A stretch of DNA of 60,957 bases from Myxococcota bacterium (GTDB lineage Bacteria > Myxococcota_A > Bradymonadia > UBA7976 > UBA1532): assembly GCA_023150895.1 (NCBI GenBank), contig JAKLJY010000042.1, positions 1 through 60,957 on the forward strand, in the 5' to 3' direction. Each line of letters starts with the position of its first letter. Position 1 is the stretch's first letter. The notes below the pieces were generated by a model. It saw nothing but the letters and a program-made list of their open reading frames with translations. It did no database searches and was not told where the DNA came from. Of this stretch, positions 34,081 through 45,679 are shown piece by piece. Made by a program: the position numbers and the translations under genes.

Positions 34081-35350
34081 TTTTCGCTCCAGGCAGGCGG
34101 ACGATGGCGGTGGTGCCCGCGCCTTCTTCGGATTCGAACGTCAGCTCGCCGCCGTGATTGCGGATGATGCCGAGCGAGACGCTCAAACCGAGGCCCGTGC
34201 CCTGTCCTTCCGGTTTCGTCGTGAAGAAGGGATCGCAGATGCGATCTTTGATGTCGTCGGGGATGCCGCAGCCCTCGTCGCGCACGATCAGCTTGACCCC
34301 GCCCGCGGCGGGGTCGGGTCTGGCATCGAGGGTGATGGTCTGGTTGGCGGACGAGGCCTCGGCGGCGTTGAGCAGCAGGTTGACGAGCACCTGCATGAGC
34401 TGCGCGCGGTCGGCGTGCACGTGCACGGACCCGGAGACCACCCGGATGTCCGTCGTGACGCGCTTCTTGTGTAATGCGGGCTGCACGAGCCGCAGGCTCG
34501 CATCCATGACCTCGTGCACGTCGACGTCCGTCGGTGCCGGCGGGCGCTGGCGGGCGTAGTCGAGCAGGCCGCGCACCGTCTGCCGGATGCGCTCGAGGCC
34601 CTCGGTCACGGTGTTGAAATACTCGGCGCGGCGGTCCTCGGGGACGGTGCCGTCCCGCAGCGACTTCACGCAGCCCATGACCCCGGAGAGGGGGTTGTTG
34701 ATCTCGTGTGCGACGCCCGAGGCCAGCAGGCCGATGGACGAGAGTTTTTCGACCTGAATGCGCTGCGATTGCTCGTCCACCAGCCGGGTGTTGATCTCGG
34801 CGAGCCGGTCGCGGGCCTCGCGGAGATCCTGCGCGCGGCGGCGCTCGCGGTCGGTCAGCAGGCCGATGAGCGGGCCGTGCATCAACATGCCGCCGCCCTG
34901 CACCAGGAGCACCCAGGGATCTCCGCGGAAGTCGTCGACCAGGTGAAAGCCGCAGAAGATCGTCAGCGCCAGGACGGACGCGCGCATGCCGCCATTGCGC
35001 CCGAAGTAGAAGGCGAACATGGCGACCCAGACGTAGAGCGCCCGGTAGAACGGGCTCGCCGCGCCGCCGGTCAGCGCGATCAGTGCGATGCAGAAGACCA
35101 GATCGAGCGCGGCGATGGACAAGTAGAAGATCGTTTTGTCGCTGAGCCGGACCAGCGGCCAGCCGATGGCGTAGGCGAGGGCCGTGTAGAGCAGGAATGC
35201 GCCGTGCGCCAGCAGGACCGCGCTGCGCAGGGGCCCCGGCCCGACGGAGAGGAACGCGAACGCCAGGCCGCACGCGAGCGCGACGATGCGCAGAATCGCG
35301 TAGATTCGATCGCGGTCGTCGAAGGTGCGTGCGTCGGCGTTCGGGAACAT
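34055..35350 (-). CDS. Membrane histidine kinase, partner of the NtrC-type regulator
   Basis: A 431-residue sensor kinase. About five to six membrane helices (~20-165) form the sensor part without a large periplasmic domain. A short coiled linker follows, then the H-box ASGVAHEINNPLSG (phosphoacceptor His215), N-box LLLNAAEASS, G1 DEGCGIP, F-box DPFFTT and G2 GTGLGLSVS. The layout matches NtrB-like kinases of myxobacteria. The ATG at 35350 has AAGG at good spacing; an in-frame ATG at 35413 gives 21 more residues with no RBS and is less likely. The gene overlaps the regulator by 26 bp. The signal sensed is unknown. Confidence 0.9.
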
Positions 35351-35623
35351 TCGGGCCTTGCTATGCACGGAACGTACCGAGGGCGCCCGGGGGGGCTTCG
35401 CCCGGGTTTCCATTCCGAACGGTAACGGAGGCGGGGTGTGTGTTACCGAACGGTGCCATCGGGCGCTAGAGGTTCCGGTCGGCACCCGCCGCGGAGTGGC
35501 ACGGACCTTGCGCGCGCTTATGGTTCAGACAGCCAGGCTGACCGGAAAATGACGCTCGCTTGGACCACCGTGGTTCACCTCGAACGTCAGATGGTCCGAT
35601 CCTCGCCCGGAAGGGAGAACGCC

Positions 35624-36568
35624 ATGTACGCGCCCCGGAGAATCCTCGCCCCCGTCGACTTCGGTACCTGCTCGTCCGCATCGCTCGCGCAGGCGGTCGC
35701 GATCACGCGGTCTCAGCCGGAGGCGACGCTTCGCGTGCTGCACGTCTACGAGCCGCCGTACTACGCCCCGGAGGCGCTCGTGAACCTGCCCGGCGAGCCC
35801 CCCCTGCCGATGGTCGACTACGTCCGGCAGGAGGCCGAGCGGCAGCTCGAGGGCTTCCTTTCCGTCCGGCGTGATGCCGCAGACCTCGGCGGCCGGCTCG
35901 ACGCGCGCATCGCCGCCGGGCTCGCGTTCGAGGAGGTCCCACGCGAGGCCCGCGCCTGCGGAGCGGACCTCATCGTGATGGGCACGCATGGCCGGCAGGG
36001 GCTCTCGCACCTGCTCCTCGGCAGCGTCGCGGAGCGGGTCATCCGCAACGCGCCCTGTCCGGTCCTGGTCGTGCGTGCGGGCGGGCAGGAGCCCCCGGCG
36101 CCGCTGGCGTTCGACCGGGTGCTGGTGCCCATCGACTTCGGTCCCGACGCGAACGCCGCCGCCCGGTTGGGCATCGCGATGTCGGCCCGGGGCGCGCGCG
36201 GCGTGACGCTGTTGCACGTCGTTCCGACGCCCGCCTACGCCGGCGAGGTGCTGGTGCCGCGGGCCGGCGGCATGAAGCTCGGCGAGTATCTGCACGACGA
36301 GGCGCAGGCGCGGCTCGAGGCGTTCGCCGCGGAGGTCTCTCCGTCGCCCGACGAGCGGCCGAACGTGCTGGTCTTGCAGGGCTCGCCGGCCGAACAGACG
36401 ATTCACGTCTGTGTCGAGGACGACGTCCACCTCGTCGTCATGGGGACGAAGGGGCGGCACGGCCTCGCGCACTTCTTCGTCGGCAGCGTCGCCGAGCGCG
36501 TCCTGCGCCATGCGCATTGCCCGGTGCTCATCACCCGGGCGGTCTTCGGGGAGCCGGCGCCAGCGTGA
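35624..36568 (+). CDS. Tandem universal stress protein (UspA family)
   Basis: A 314-residue protein made of two UspA domains (~1-150 and ~155-314). Each has the start pattern RILAPVDFG / RVLVPIDFG and the ATP-binding signature GTHGRQGLSHLLLGSVAE / GTKGRHGLAHFFVGSVAE followed by CPVLVVR / CPVLITR. The Gly-x2-Gly-x9-Gly-Ser motif suggests nucleotide binding. It is cytoplasmic and usually induced by stress or starvation; substrates are not known. The ATG at 35624 has AAGGGAGA upstream. It is divergent from the histidine kinase gene, and its last 38 bp overlap the end of the convergent methyltransferase gene. Confidence 0.92.
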   Translation: MYAPRRILAPVDFGTCSSASLAQAVAITRSQPEATLRVLHVYEPPYYAPEALVNLPGEPPLPMVDYVRQEAERQLEGFLSVRRDAADLGGRLDARIAAGLAFEEVPREARACGADLIVMGTHGRQGLSHLLLGSVAERVIRNAPCPVLVVRAGGQEPPAPLAFDRVLVPIDFGPDANAAARLGIAMSARGARGVTLLHVVPTPAYAGEVLVPRAGGMKLGEYLHDEAQARLEAFAAEVSPSPDERPNVLVLQGSPAEQTIHVCVEDDVHLVVMGTKGRHGLAHFFVGSVAERVLRHAHCPVLITRAVFGEPAPA

Positions 36569-37352
36569 CGTGCGCATAGGGAGCGGGCTCGAAGTGAACC
36601 GTCCGGCCGAGCGCACGCCCGACCGCCTCGAGTTCCGTCGGCGCGACCCTCGCCCCGAAACCGCACCACGGCGCGAAGCCGAGGTCGTCCGGTGCGGGCG
36701 TCCGGAGGCCGCGGGCCCGGCCGATGACGCGACCCGCGGCCGCACCCGCCCGCGCTGCCCGACCGGCGGCCGCGGGGAAGGCCTCGCGGGTCCAGACACT
36801 CGCCAGGATGGGGCCGTCCGTTCGAGCGGCGGCGGCCGCCAGCGCCCGAAAGCGGCCGGCGGCGTCGAGCACGTGGGTCAGGCTGCCCCAACCGAAGAGC
36901 ACGGCGTCGACGTGCGGCGGGCCCGGCCAGTGCTCGGGGGTCTCGTAATCGGCGCAGGACACCGCCGCGGAGCCGAGCAGCGCCCCGAGCGCGACGACCG
37001 CCGCCGGCAGCGGGTCGAAGGCGAAGACCTCGTAGCCGGCCGCCACGAGCGCCCGCGCTTCGCGACCCGCCCCGGCGCCACCGAGCAGGAGGCGGGCGGG
37101 GGCGGGTGGCAGGGCGGCGGCCCACCAGGCCTTCTCCCAGTCGAAGGGTTCGCCGTCGGGCCGGGGGGCGGGGCCGGCCGCGTCGGCGTAGAGGACGCGG
37201 CCGAGCGCGACGCGCTCCGACGGAGAGAGCGCCGACGCGAGCAGCGGCCCGAGCGCGGCGCTCGCGCCCTCGTTCAGGCGCCGGGCGGCTTCGAGCACGC
37301 GGGCCGCACCGCGGGCCAGTTCGACCGCGGATCGCCGGGGCGAACGTGCCAA
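36531..37352 (-). CDS. Class I SAM methyltransferase-like protein
   Basis: A 273-residue soluble protein. The region ~85-190 fits a Rossmann methyltransferase: LLLGGAGAGREARALVAAGYEVFAFDPLP has motif I (shown in part: GGAGAGREA) and the acidic end of beta-2 (FAFDP), followed by VDAVLFGWGSLTHVLDAAGRF. The Gly-rich loop is a variant (GGAGAGRE rather than GxGxG). No substrate-specific motif was recognised. The frame begins at a TTG, 7 bp after the pseudokinase stop, in the same operon. The product's target is unknown. Confidence 0.65.
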   Translation of the reverse strand: MARSPRRSAVELARGAARVLEAARRLNEGASAALGPLLASALSPSERVALGRVLYADAAGPAPRPDGEPFDWEKAWWAAALPPAPARLLLGGAGAGREARALVAAGYEVFAFDPLPAAVVALGALLGSAAVSCADYETPEHWPGPPHVDAVLFGWGSLTHVLDAAGRFRALAAAAARTDGPILASVWTREAFPAAAGRAARAGAAAGRVIGRARGLRTPAPDDLGFAPWCGFGARVAPTELEAVGRALGRTVHFEPAPYAHVTLAPAPRRPPG

Positions 37353-37359
37353 CGGGGGC

Positions 37360-38466
37360 TCAGCGGCGGCGCGGCGGCGAGACGATGGGCGGCTCGTCGT
37401 CGGTCGCGTCGCCCCGCCCGGAGGTGAAGGGCAGCGCGTCGAACTCGCCGCTCGGATCCAGGCTCCCGTCGACGGAGGCGTCCACCGAGGCCTCGGCGAC
37501 GGCGTCGGCCATCGTGCCCGCCGGCACCCCCAGGATGTCGTGCAAGAAGAACGGGCTCGTCGGTTCGTGCCGGAAAGGCCCCGGATCCTGCGGCAAGCCG
37601 AGGACCTCGCGCGCCGCGGGCGACAGCTGGAAGACCTCGCGCAACGCCCCGAGCGCGTCGGCGAGCTCGACGGCGCTGGAGCGGTCGACGCCTCGCGGTG
37701 CCATGGCCTTGAGCACGACGGGGTCGATGTAGCGGGCGACGCCCTCGTCCTTCTTGACCCAGGAGGGGGGCGTCGCGAGCTTCGACTCGCCCGGCTTGAC
37801 GGCCGCCGGTGCGCGCTCCGTCAGGAGGAAAAAGAGCAGGGCGCCAATGGCGTAGACGTCGTCCGCCGGGCCGGGCGGCACTTTGAGCGCGCGCTCGGGG
37901 GAGCAGTAAGCCGTCGCCGCGGTCGGGGGGCTCGACAGATAGTCGGTCAGTCCGCGGGCCATGCCCATGTCCAGGACGATGACCTCGGGCTTCTCGGTGC
38001 TGAGCAGCACCGTGGAGGGGCGGAGATCGCCGAGCGCCAGGCCGGTGGCGTGCGCGCGGGCAGCCACCCGGGCGAGCTGCTCGCCGACCCGACAGGCCCG
38101 CTCGTTCGAGAAGGCGCCGTCGAGTTTGATCTCCTCGAGCAGGCTGTGACCGCGCCAGGCGTCGAAGACGAGGTAGCCTTCCTGCTCGGTGTGCAGGCCG
38201 CCGTCGAGCAGCGTGATGAGCGCCGGCGACCGGGCGGCACGCGTCCGTTCGATCTCGGTGCGGGCCCAATCGCGGAACGTGGCCGCCCGCCCGCGGGCGA
38301 CGGGCGCGAGCAGCAGGGTCATCGCCCCCTGCGGCCCCGTGACCCGGTAGGCGACGCCGATGCGCCACTGTCCGAGCAGGCCGGTGATGCGGTAGCGGCC
38401 ATCGATGACCGTTCCGGGCACCAGCGGGCCGCGTTTGGTCGAGGAGGTCTCGGTCGGTGAGCTCAT
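37360..38466 (-). CDS. Ser/Thr kinase-like pseudokinase
   Basis: A 368-residue protein whose residues ~20-290 follow the protein-kinase fold (IDGRYRITGLLGQWRIGVAY ... ALGDLRPSTVLLS ... VIVLDMGMARG ... DDVYAIGALLFFLLT). Key residues have changed: the Gly loop is degenerate, no beta-3 Lys is seen (AMTLLLAPV), the catalytic HRDLKxxN is LGDLRPST with Arg for Lys and Thr for Asn, and DFG is DMG. It is therefore probably not catalytic, though the HRD Asp position (Asp147) is kept. The C-terminal 80 residues are an Asp/Ala-rich tail. Start and GDPD stop overlap (ATGA). A regulatory or scaffold role is inferred. Confidence 0.75.
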   Translation of the reverse strand: MSSPTETSSTKRGPLVPGTVIDGRYRITGLLGQWRIGVAYRVTGPQGAMTLLLAPVARGRAATFRDWARTEIERTRAARSPALITLLDGGLHTEQEGYLVFDAWRGHSLLEEIKLDGAFSNERACRVGEQLARVAARAHATGLALGDLRPSTVLLSTEKPEVIVLDMGMARGLTDYLSSPPTAATAYCSPERALKVPPGPADDVYAIGALLFFLLTERAPAAVKPGESKLATPPSWVKKDEGVARYIDPVVLKAMAPRGVDRSSAVELADALGALREVFQLSPAAREVLGLPQDPGPFRHEPTSPFFLHDILGVPAGTMADAVAEASVDASVDGSLDPSGEFDALPFTSGRGDATDDEPPIVSPPRRR

Positions 38467-39323
38467 CGGTGGACTTCCCTCGCGTCGAGCGCCCGGCGGA
38501 GCAGGTCGGGCCGGTCCGTCATGACGCCGCCCACGCCGATGTCGAGGAGGTAGCGCATTTCCTCCGGTGAGTCCACGGTCCAGGCGTTCACCCACAGGCC
38601 GAGGGGTGCGCAGGCCGAAAGCAGCGCCGGGTCGACGAGACGCAGGCCCTGCCAGACGAACGGCATGTCGAGGACGTGAAAGCGCGGATCGACCGCCGGC
38701 GGCGCGCCGGACTTCAACGACAGGACCAGGGCGGTCAGGGCGCCCGCCGGGAAGAAGTGGCAGGCTCCCGGGGCCGCGGCGTGCAGGGCGGCGCCGACCC
38801 CGTCGTCCTCGCTGCCGAGACAGACCCGGTCGAGGGCGCCTCGGGAACGCAACGTGGCGACGAGTGGCTCGACGGCGGCGAGGGCGCGCCCGGTGCCCTC
38901 CGGATCGACCTTGAGTTCGACGTTGAGGAGCACGTCGGGGAAGGCGGTCAACACGTCGTCGAGGCGGGGGATGCGGACGCCGGTGCCACGGAAGGGGTAG
39001 GTCGTGCCGTCGTCCGGGGTGAAGCGGTACCCGGCGTCGAGCCGGGCGATGGCCGCGAAATCGAGCGCGTCCACCCGGTCTGCGGACTCGGTGCAGCGCG
39101 CGAGTGTTTCGTCGTGGCAGACGACGAGCACGCCGTCGGCGGTCGGCCGCACGTCGAGCTCGAGCATGTCCGTCCGGTGCACCGCCACCGCCGCTTCGAA
39201 GGCCGTGAGGGTGTTCTCCGGCGCGAGCGCGGCGCCGCCGCGGTGGGCGATGTGCAGCGTGCGTCGCGGGCCGGCTCGAAGGGTCAGCGCGTCGAGGCGT
39301 TCAAGCAGGGCGGGGCGGGTCAT
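38463..39323 (-). CDS. Glycerophosphodiester phosphodiesterase (GDPD family)
   Basis: A 286-residue enzyme with no signal peptide. The TIM-barrel GDPD motifs are present: LHIAHRGGAALAPENTLTAF (catalytic His, Arg), LELDVRPTADGVLVVCHDETL (metal-binding Glu-Asp and second catalytic His), LNVELKVD (metal ligand) and WVNAWTVDSPEEMRYLLDIG near the C-terminus. It would hydrolyse glycerophosphodiesters to glycerol-3-phosphate and an alcohol. Length is normal. It is first in an operon with the pseudokinase and methyltransferase, overlapping the former by 4 nt. Confidence 0.92.
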   Translation of the reverse strand: MTRPALLERLDALTLRAGPRRTLHIAHRGGAALAPENTLTAFEAAVAVHRTDMLELDVRPTADGVLVVCHDETLARCTESADRVDALDFAAIARLDAGYRFTPDDGTTYPFRGTGVRIPRLDDVLTAFPDVLLNVELKVDPEGTGRALAAVEPLVATLRSRGALDRVCLGSEDDGVGAALHAAAPGACHFFPAGALTALVLSLKSGAPPAVDPRFHVLDMPFVWQGLRLVDPALLSACAPLGLWVNAWTVDSPEEMRYLLDIGVGGVMTDRPDLLRRALDAREVHR

Positions 39324-39475
39324 GGGCGCATCCTACTCCGCCACCGCCGCGCCCGCCCGCGGACGTTGAATCCCCGCGCGGGCCGGCGTAGGTTGCGCGC
39401 GGAAATTCCCGCCGCGTATCCCAGAGACGCATCGACCCTTCGACCGGTCGACCCATCGGAAAAGGCCACGCCCGC

Positions 39476-42196
<2,721 letters not shown>

Positions 42197-42218
42197 GAAC
42201 GAAGGCGGACGACCCCAA

Positions 42219-42926
42219 ATGAGCACCCGACCCCGCGACGCCCTGACGCTGACCGAAAAGGCCAAATCCATCGTCGAGCGGTGGCGCGAGGTCGAGTACG
42301 CCGGCGTGAAGGTCTCTTACAAGCAGCGCCTCGACGGCGGCGGCTCCACCTTCGGTCAGGATTACATCGCCTGGCTGAAAGCGCTGGAGATGCCGCGGCA
42401 GGGGCGTGTGTTCGAATGGTGCAGCGGCCCCGCGTTCATCGGTTTCTCGATGCTCGCGCACGGCCTCTGCGACACCCTCTTTCTGGCCGACATCAACCCC
42501 TGGGCCGTCGAGGCGTGCCGTCGCACCGTCGAGCGCAACGGCCTCGGCGGGCGCGTCACGGTCGTTCACTCGGACAACCTCGAGCAGGTGCCGCCGAGCG
42601 AGCGCTTCGACCTCGTCGTCGGCAACCCCCCGCACTTCATCGACCGCCTCGAGGGCAACCTGCGGGCGTTCGACGAGGGCTGGGAGATTCACCGGCGCTT
42701 CTACGCGAGCATCGGGCGCTTCCTGACGCCGACGGGGGTGTGTCTCATTCAGGAGAACGCGCAGGGCTCGAAGACGGACGACTTCCGCCGGATGATCGCC
42801 GACGGCGGCCTCGATCTGGTGCACGACGGCTTCGGGCACCCCCCGCCGGGATGCCATCCGCGGTTCTACTACGTCGGCTCGGTTCTGAACGGCGCCACGC
42901 CCCCGGCCTGGCTGCCGAAGCGGTAA
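42219..42926 (+). CDS. Small-domain methyltransferase (NPPH motif)
   Basis: A 235-residue class I SAM methyltransferase. Motif I is variant (VFEWCSGPAFIGFSML), motif II is LFLADINPWAVEA, and the catalytic loop is FDLVVGNPPHFIDR, matching N/D-PP-(Y/F/H) enzymes that modify nitrogen atoms (glutamine or adenine N6). The overall look resembles RlmG/RsmC/PrmC relatives, but the substrate cannot be assigned. The first ~50 residues (YKQRLDGGGSTFGQDYIAWL) are a short substrate-binding extension. It probably shares a transcript with acnA. Confidence 0.8.
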   Translation: MSTRPRDALTLTEKAKSIVERWREVEYAGVKVSYKQRLDGGGSTFGQDYIAWLKALEMPRQGRVFEWCSGPAFIGFSMLAHGLCDTLFLADINPWAVEACRRTVERNGLGGRVTVVHSDNLEQVPPSERFDLVVGNPPHFIDRLEGNLRAFDEGWEIHRRFYASIGRFLTPTGVCLIQENAQGSKTDDFRRMIADGGLDLVHDGFGHPPPGCHPRFYYVGSVLNGATPPAWLPKR

Positions 42927-42956
42927 CCGCCCCGCCGCTTGCCGGCGAGGCCGCGC

Positions 42957-43781
42957 TCAGCCGTCGCAGATGTTGCTGCCCGGGGACTCGACACAGACCC
43001 CCGACTCGCACCAGTTCTGCCCGCACTCGCGCTCGGCGGTGCAAGGCTCGCCGATGGCCTTCGCGGGGATGCGAGCCGCGCACCGGTCGCCTTCGCCGCA
43101 GTCGAACCCCGTGGTGCAGTCGCTGTCGGCGTCACAGGGCGCGTCGGACCCGCCGGGGGGCACGCAGCGGCCTTCGGGGCAGACGAGCCCGGCCTGGCAG
43201 GCCGAGACGCGTTCGCCGTCCGGGGTGTCCGTCTCATCGGCATAGACGACGCATGACTCTCCCTCGGGAACGGGCCCGCCCACCGCCCATTCGCACGGGC
43301 GGGCGTCCCAATCGCGCGCCGCCCCGGACTTGCCGGCCTCCGCGCAGGTCGTCTGCTCGACCGATGTGCGATAGAGGCGGATGCACTCGGTGCCCCACGT
43401 CGGGTCGTAGGTCGTGTCCGTTGCCCAGTCGATGGCCTCGATCTGGCCGTTCAGCATCACGCGCTGGGCTCGGAGCGTGTCCTCCCGGAGTTCCTGGGAG
43501 AGCTCCGGCAGCAGAACCGAACGACACTCCGCCTCGGACGCGAGTCCGAGGGGCGGTTCGGCGGCCTGCGCGCAGCACTCGAACATCCGCCCGCAGAAGC
43601 CCGCCGTGAGGGCAGTCATCATGTCCTCGAACGTCTCGACCACGGCGGGGGCGCCGGCGTCGGCGGTGCCGTCGGTTTCCGTTCCGGCGGGGTCGTCGAT
43701 GCAGCCGGGAAACGCGGCCTGGATGATGACGAGGAGGGCGAGCCGGCCGTGACGCGATCGCCCGTGAGCCGTTTGACCCAT
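42957..43781 (-). CDS. Cys-rich lipoprotein of unknown function
   Basis: A 274-residue predicted lipoprotein. The ATG at 43781 is chosen over one at 43817 because AAAGAAGA precedes it and it leaves a 32-bp gap after the upstream gene. The signal runs LALLVIIQAAFPGC (Cys27). The central part has paired cysteines (FCGRMFECCAQA, ECRSVLL, ECIRLYRT), and the C-terminal 90 residues are Cys-rich modules (CQAGLVCPEGRCVPPG, CDADSDCTTGFDCGEGDRC, CTAERECGQNWCESGVC) typical of myxobacterial surface proteins. No catalytic motif is visible. Possibly in an operon with the MutS-like gene upstream. Confidence 0.7.
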   Translation of the reverse strand: MGQTAHGRSRHGRLALLVIIQAAFPGCIDDPAGTETDGTADAGAPAVVETFEDMMTALTAGFCGRMFECCAQAAEPPLGLASEAECRSVLLPELSQELREDTLRAQRVMLNGQIEAIDWATDTTYDPTWGTECIRLYRTSVEQTTCAEAGKSGAARDWDARPCEWAVGGPVPEGESCVVYADETDTPDGERVSACQAGLVCPEGRCVPPGGSDAPCDADSDCTTGFDCGEGDRCAARIPAKAIGEPCTAERECGQNWCESGVCVESPGSNICDG

Positions 43782-43813
43782 GGCGTGTCGTCTTCTTTCG
43801 TTCGTCGGTTCGA

Positions 43814-45613
43814 TCATTCGGAGCCGCCCCGGCGCTTCCCTGCGAGGACGGCGCGCAGCTCCTCGCGGGTGACGCCGAGGCGCGCGGCGGTCTGTTGCGC
43901 GAGCGAGGTCTCGGCGACGCCGCGCCCGAACCGATACGTCGGGTGCTGCCGGTCGTCGAGTTCGACGCGGATGAAGTGCAGCGGCAGCGCGCTTTCGGGC
44001 TCGGCGGCGAGATCCGCGGCAAAACGCAGAAAGTGTGTCGAGATGAGGGCCACCGGCCGCAGTTCGGCCATCAGCTCGAGAACGAGTCGAAACAGCTCCT
44101 CGCCCTCGGACGGACTCGTGCCCGAACACAGCTCGTCGACGAGCACGAGGGTGCCCGGCTCGGCGCGCTCGAACAGCATCCGGATGCGCTTGAGTTCGGT
44201 GCCGAGACGCCCCTCGCTCTGTTCGGCCCCCGCCGGTTGTGACAGCGACGCGAACAGACCGGGCACGGGACGCAGGTGCGCGGCGGCGGCCGGCACGGGC
44301 ATGCCGGCGTGCGCGAGCAGGTGCAGCAGGCCGACCGCCTGCAACAGACGTGTCTTGCCCCCGGAGTTGGGCCCGGTGATGAGCAGCGTCTCGCCGCGGG
44401 GCGGGAGGTCGACGTTGCAGGTCACCGGCACCACGCCGAGCGCAAACAGCAACGGGTTGAACAGACCCTCGATGCGCCCCGCCGCGTCGGCCTCGACCCA
44501 GGTGGGGAAACACACGGGCAGGCCGCGCGCCTCGCACGCGCCTGCGAAAGACAGCCCCGCGAGGTACCACTCCAGATCGCCGAAGAGCTGCACCAGGGGC
44601 GGCAGATGGGGGGCGATTTCGTCGAATACGAGGTCGAGCCAGCGATCGATGATCTCGGCGTCCTGCACCCGATACCCGCGGAAAATCAGACCGATGCGCC
44701 CGAGCCACTGCCGGGCGAGCGAGACGTGATAGCGATTGCGGGTGTCTTCGCGCACGCCGACGACGCGCAGCCCGCGGATGCGCCCGTCGGCGCTGATCTG
44801 CAAGGTGATGTCGGCGTAGGCGCGCTCGTTCTCGTAGCGCAGGAGCTCGTCGAGGTGTTGCCACGCCTCGGTCGCGGCGACGTGGGCGGCATAGGCCGGC
44901 AGCCGCGACAGACACGACTTCGCGCCGGCGAGGGCGGGCGCGCGCAGGGCCGCGAAACACGTTGCGATCTGTCGTAGCACGTCGATGCGGCGTCGCGTCT
45001 GTTCGCCGCGCAGGGTGAGCTGATCCTCACCCGCGAAGAGGGAGAACAGATCCGTCAGGGCGGTGAAGGCCTCCATGAACGCGGCCCGGACCTCGGCGTC
45101 GTCGCGCAGCTCGCGCCAGATCTCGGTGCGCAGCGCGCGGACGGCGGGATCCGCGGGCGGCTGCGACAGCACCCGCAGCAGGTAGCGCGTGTGCATGCGG
45201 ACCTCGCGCTGACCGAGACGGACGACCATGCACCCGCGCAGGAGTTCCTCGACGAAGAGCTCCTCGAAGAAGCACCCCGGCTCGAAGCTCGACGCGGCGA
45301 TGGGGGCGGTATCGAGCGCCCGGGCGAGGGCGCCGCCGTCGTTGCCCGCAACGAAGGCGAAGGTCAGCGATCGCAACAGGCGGGCGGGCTCGACGGTGAG
45401 CGCCGGCTCGAGATTCAGGAGGTCCGGGTAGGGGACGCCCGGCGTGCCGGCGGGGACCGAGGCCGGGCTCAGCGGGGGCAGCCGAGCGGGGACGCCCGCC
45501 GTGCGCGGGGGCGCTGGCGCGTCGGGATCGTCCGAGCCCCCGGCGCGGCGGTGCGGGGCGGTCAACATGCGGCGGGGGCGGTCGGCGAGCGAGCGGCGGG
45601 GCATGGCGGGCAT
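43814..45613 (-). CDS. MutS-like DNA-binding ATPase without mismatch-recognition domain
   Basis: A 599-residue protein with the lever/clamp and ATPase parts of the MutS family but no N-terminal mismatch-binding domain (no FxE motif). The helical part spans ~120-330. The ATPase has Walker A GPNSGGKT near residue 411 (MutS usually has GPNMGGKS/T), VDELCSGTSPSEG as Walker B and signature region near 490, and STHFL as the sensor. The C-terminal ~50 residues (LAQQTAARLGVTREELRAVL) match the usual helix-turn-helix end. Such short MutS-like proteins occur in many bacteria; their DNA substrate is not known. An ATG three codons later (45604) is also possible. Confidence 0.82.
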   Translation of the reverse strand: MPAMPRRSLADRPRRMLTAPHRRAGGSDDPDAPAPPRTAGVPARLPPLSPASVPAGTPGVPYPDLLNLEPALTVEPARLLRSLTFAFVAGNDGGALARALDTAPIAASSFEPGCFFEELFVEELLRGCMVVRLGQREVRMHTRYLLRVLSQPPADPAVRALRTEIWRELRDDAEVRAAFMEAFTALTDLFSLFAGEDQLTLRGEQTRRRIDVLRQIATCFAALRAPALAGAKSCLSRLPAYAAHVAATEAWQHLDELLRYENERAYADITLQISADGRIRGLRVVGVREDTRNRYHVSLARQWLGRIGLIFRGYRVQDAEIIDRWLDLVFDEIAPHLPPLVQLFGDLEWYLAGLSFAGACEARGLPVCFPTWVEADAAGRIEGLFNPLLFALGVVPVTCNVDLPPRGETLLITGPNSGGKTRLLQAVGLLHLLAHAGMPVPAAAAHLRPVPGLFASLSQPAGAEQSEGRLGTELKRIRMLFERAEPGTLVLVDELCSGTSPSEGEELFRLVLELMAELRPVALISTHFLRFAADLAAEPESALPLHFIRVELDDRQHPTYRFGRGVAETSLAQQTAARLGVTREELRAVLAGKRRGGSE

Positions 45614-45679
45614 CGTAAACCCGCCCGCGGGGGAAAGCACCGTGTCCGAAGGGGGCACGGAGCGGCGCCCGGCGGGCCG

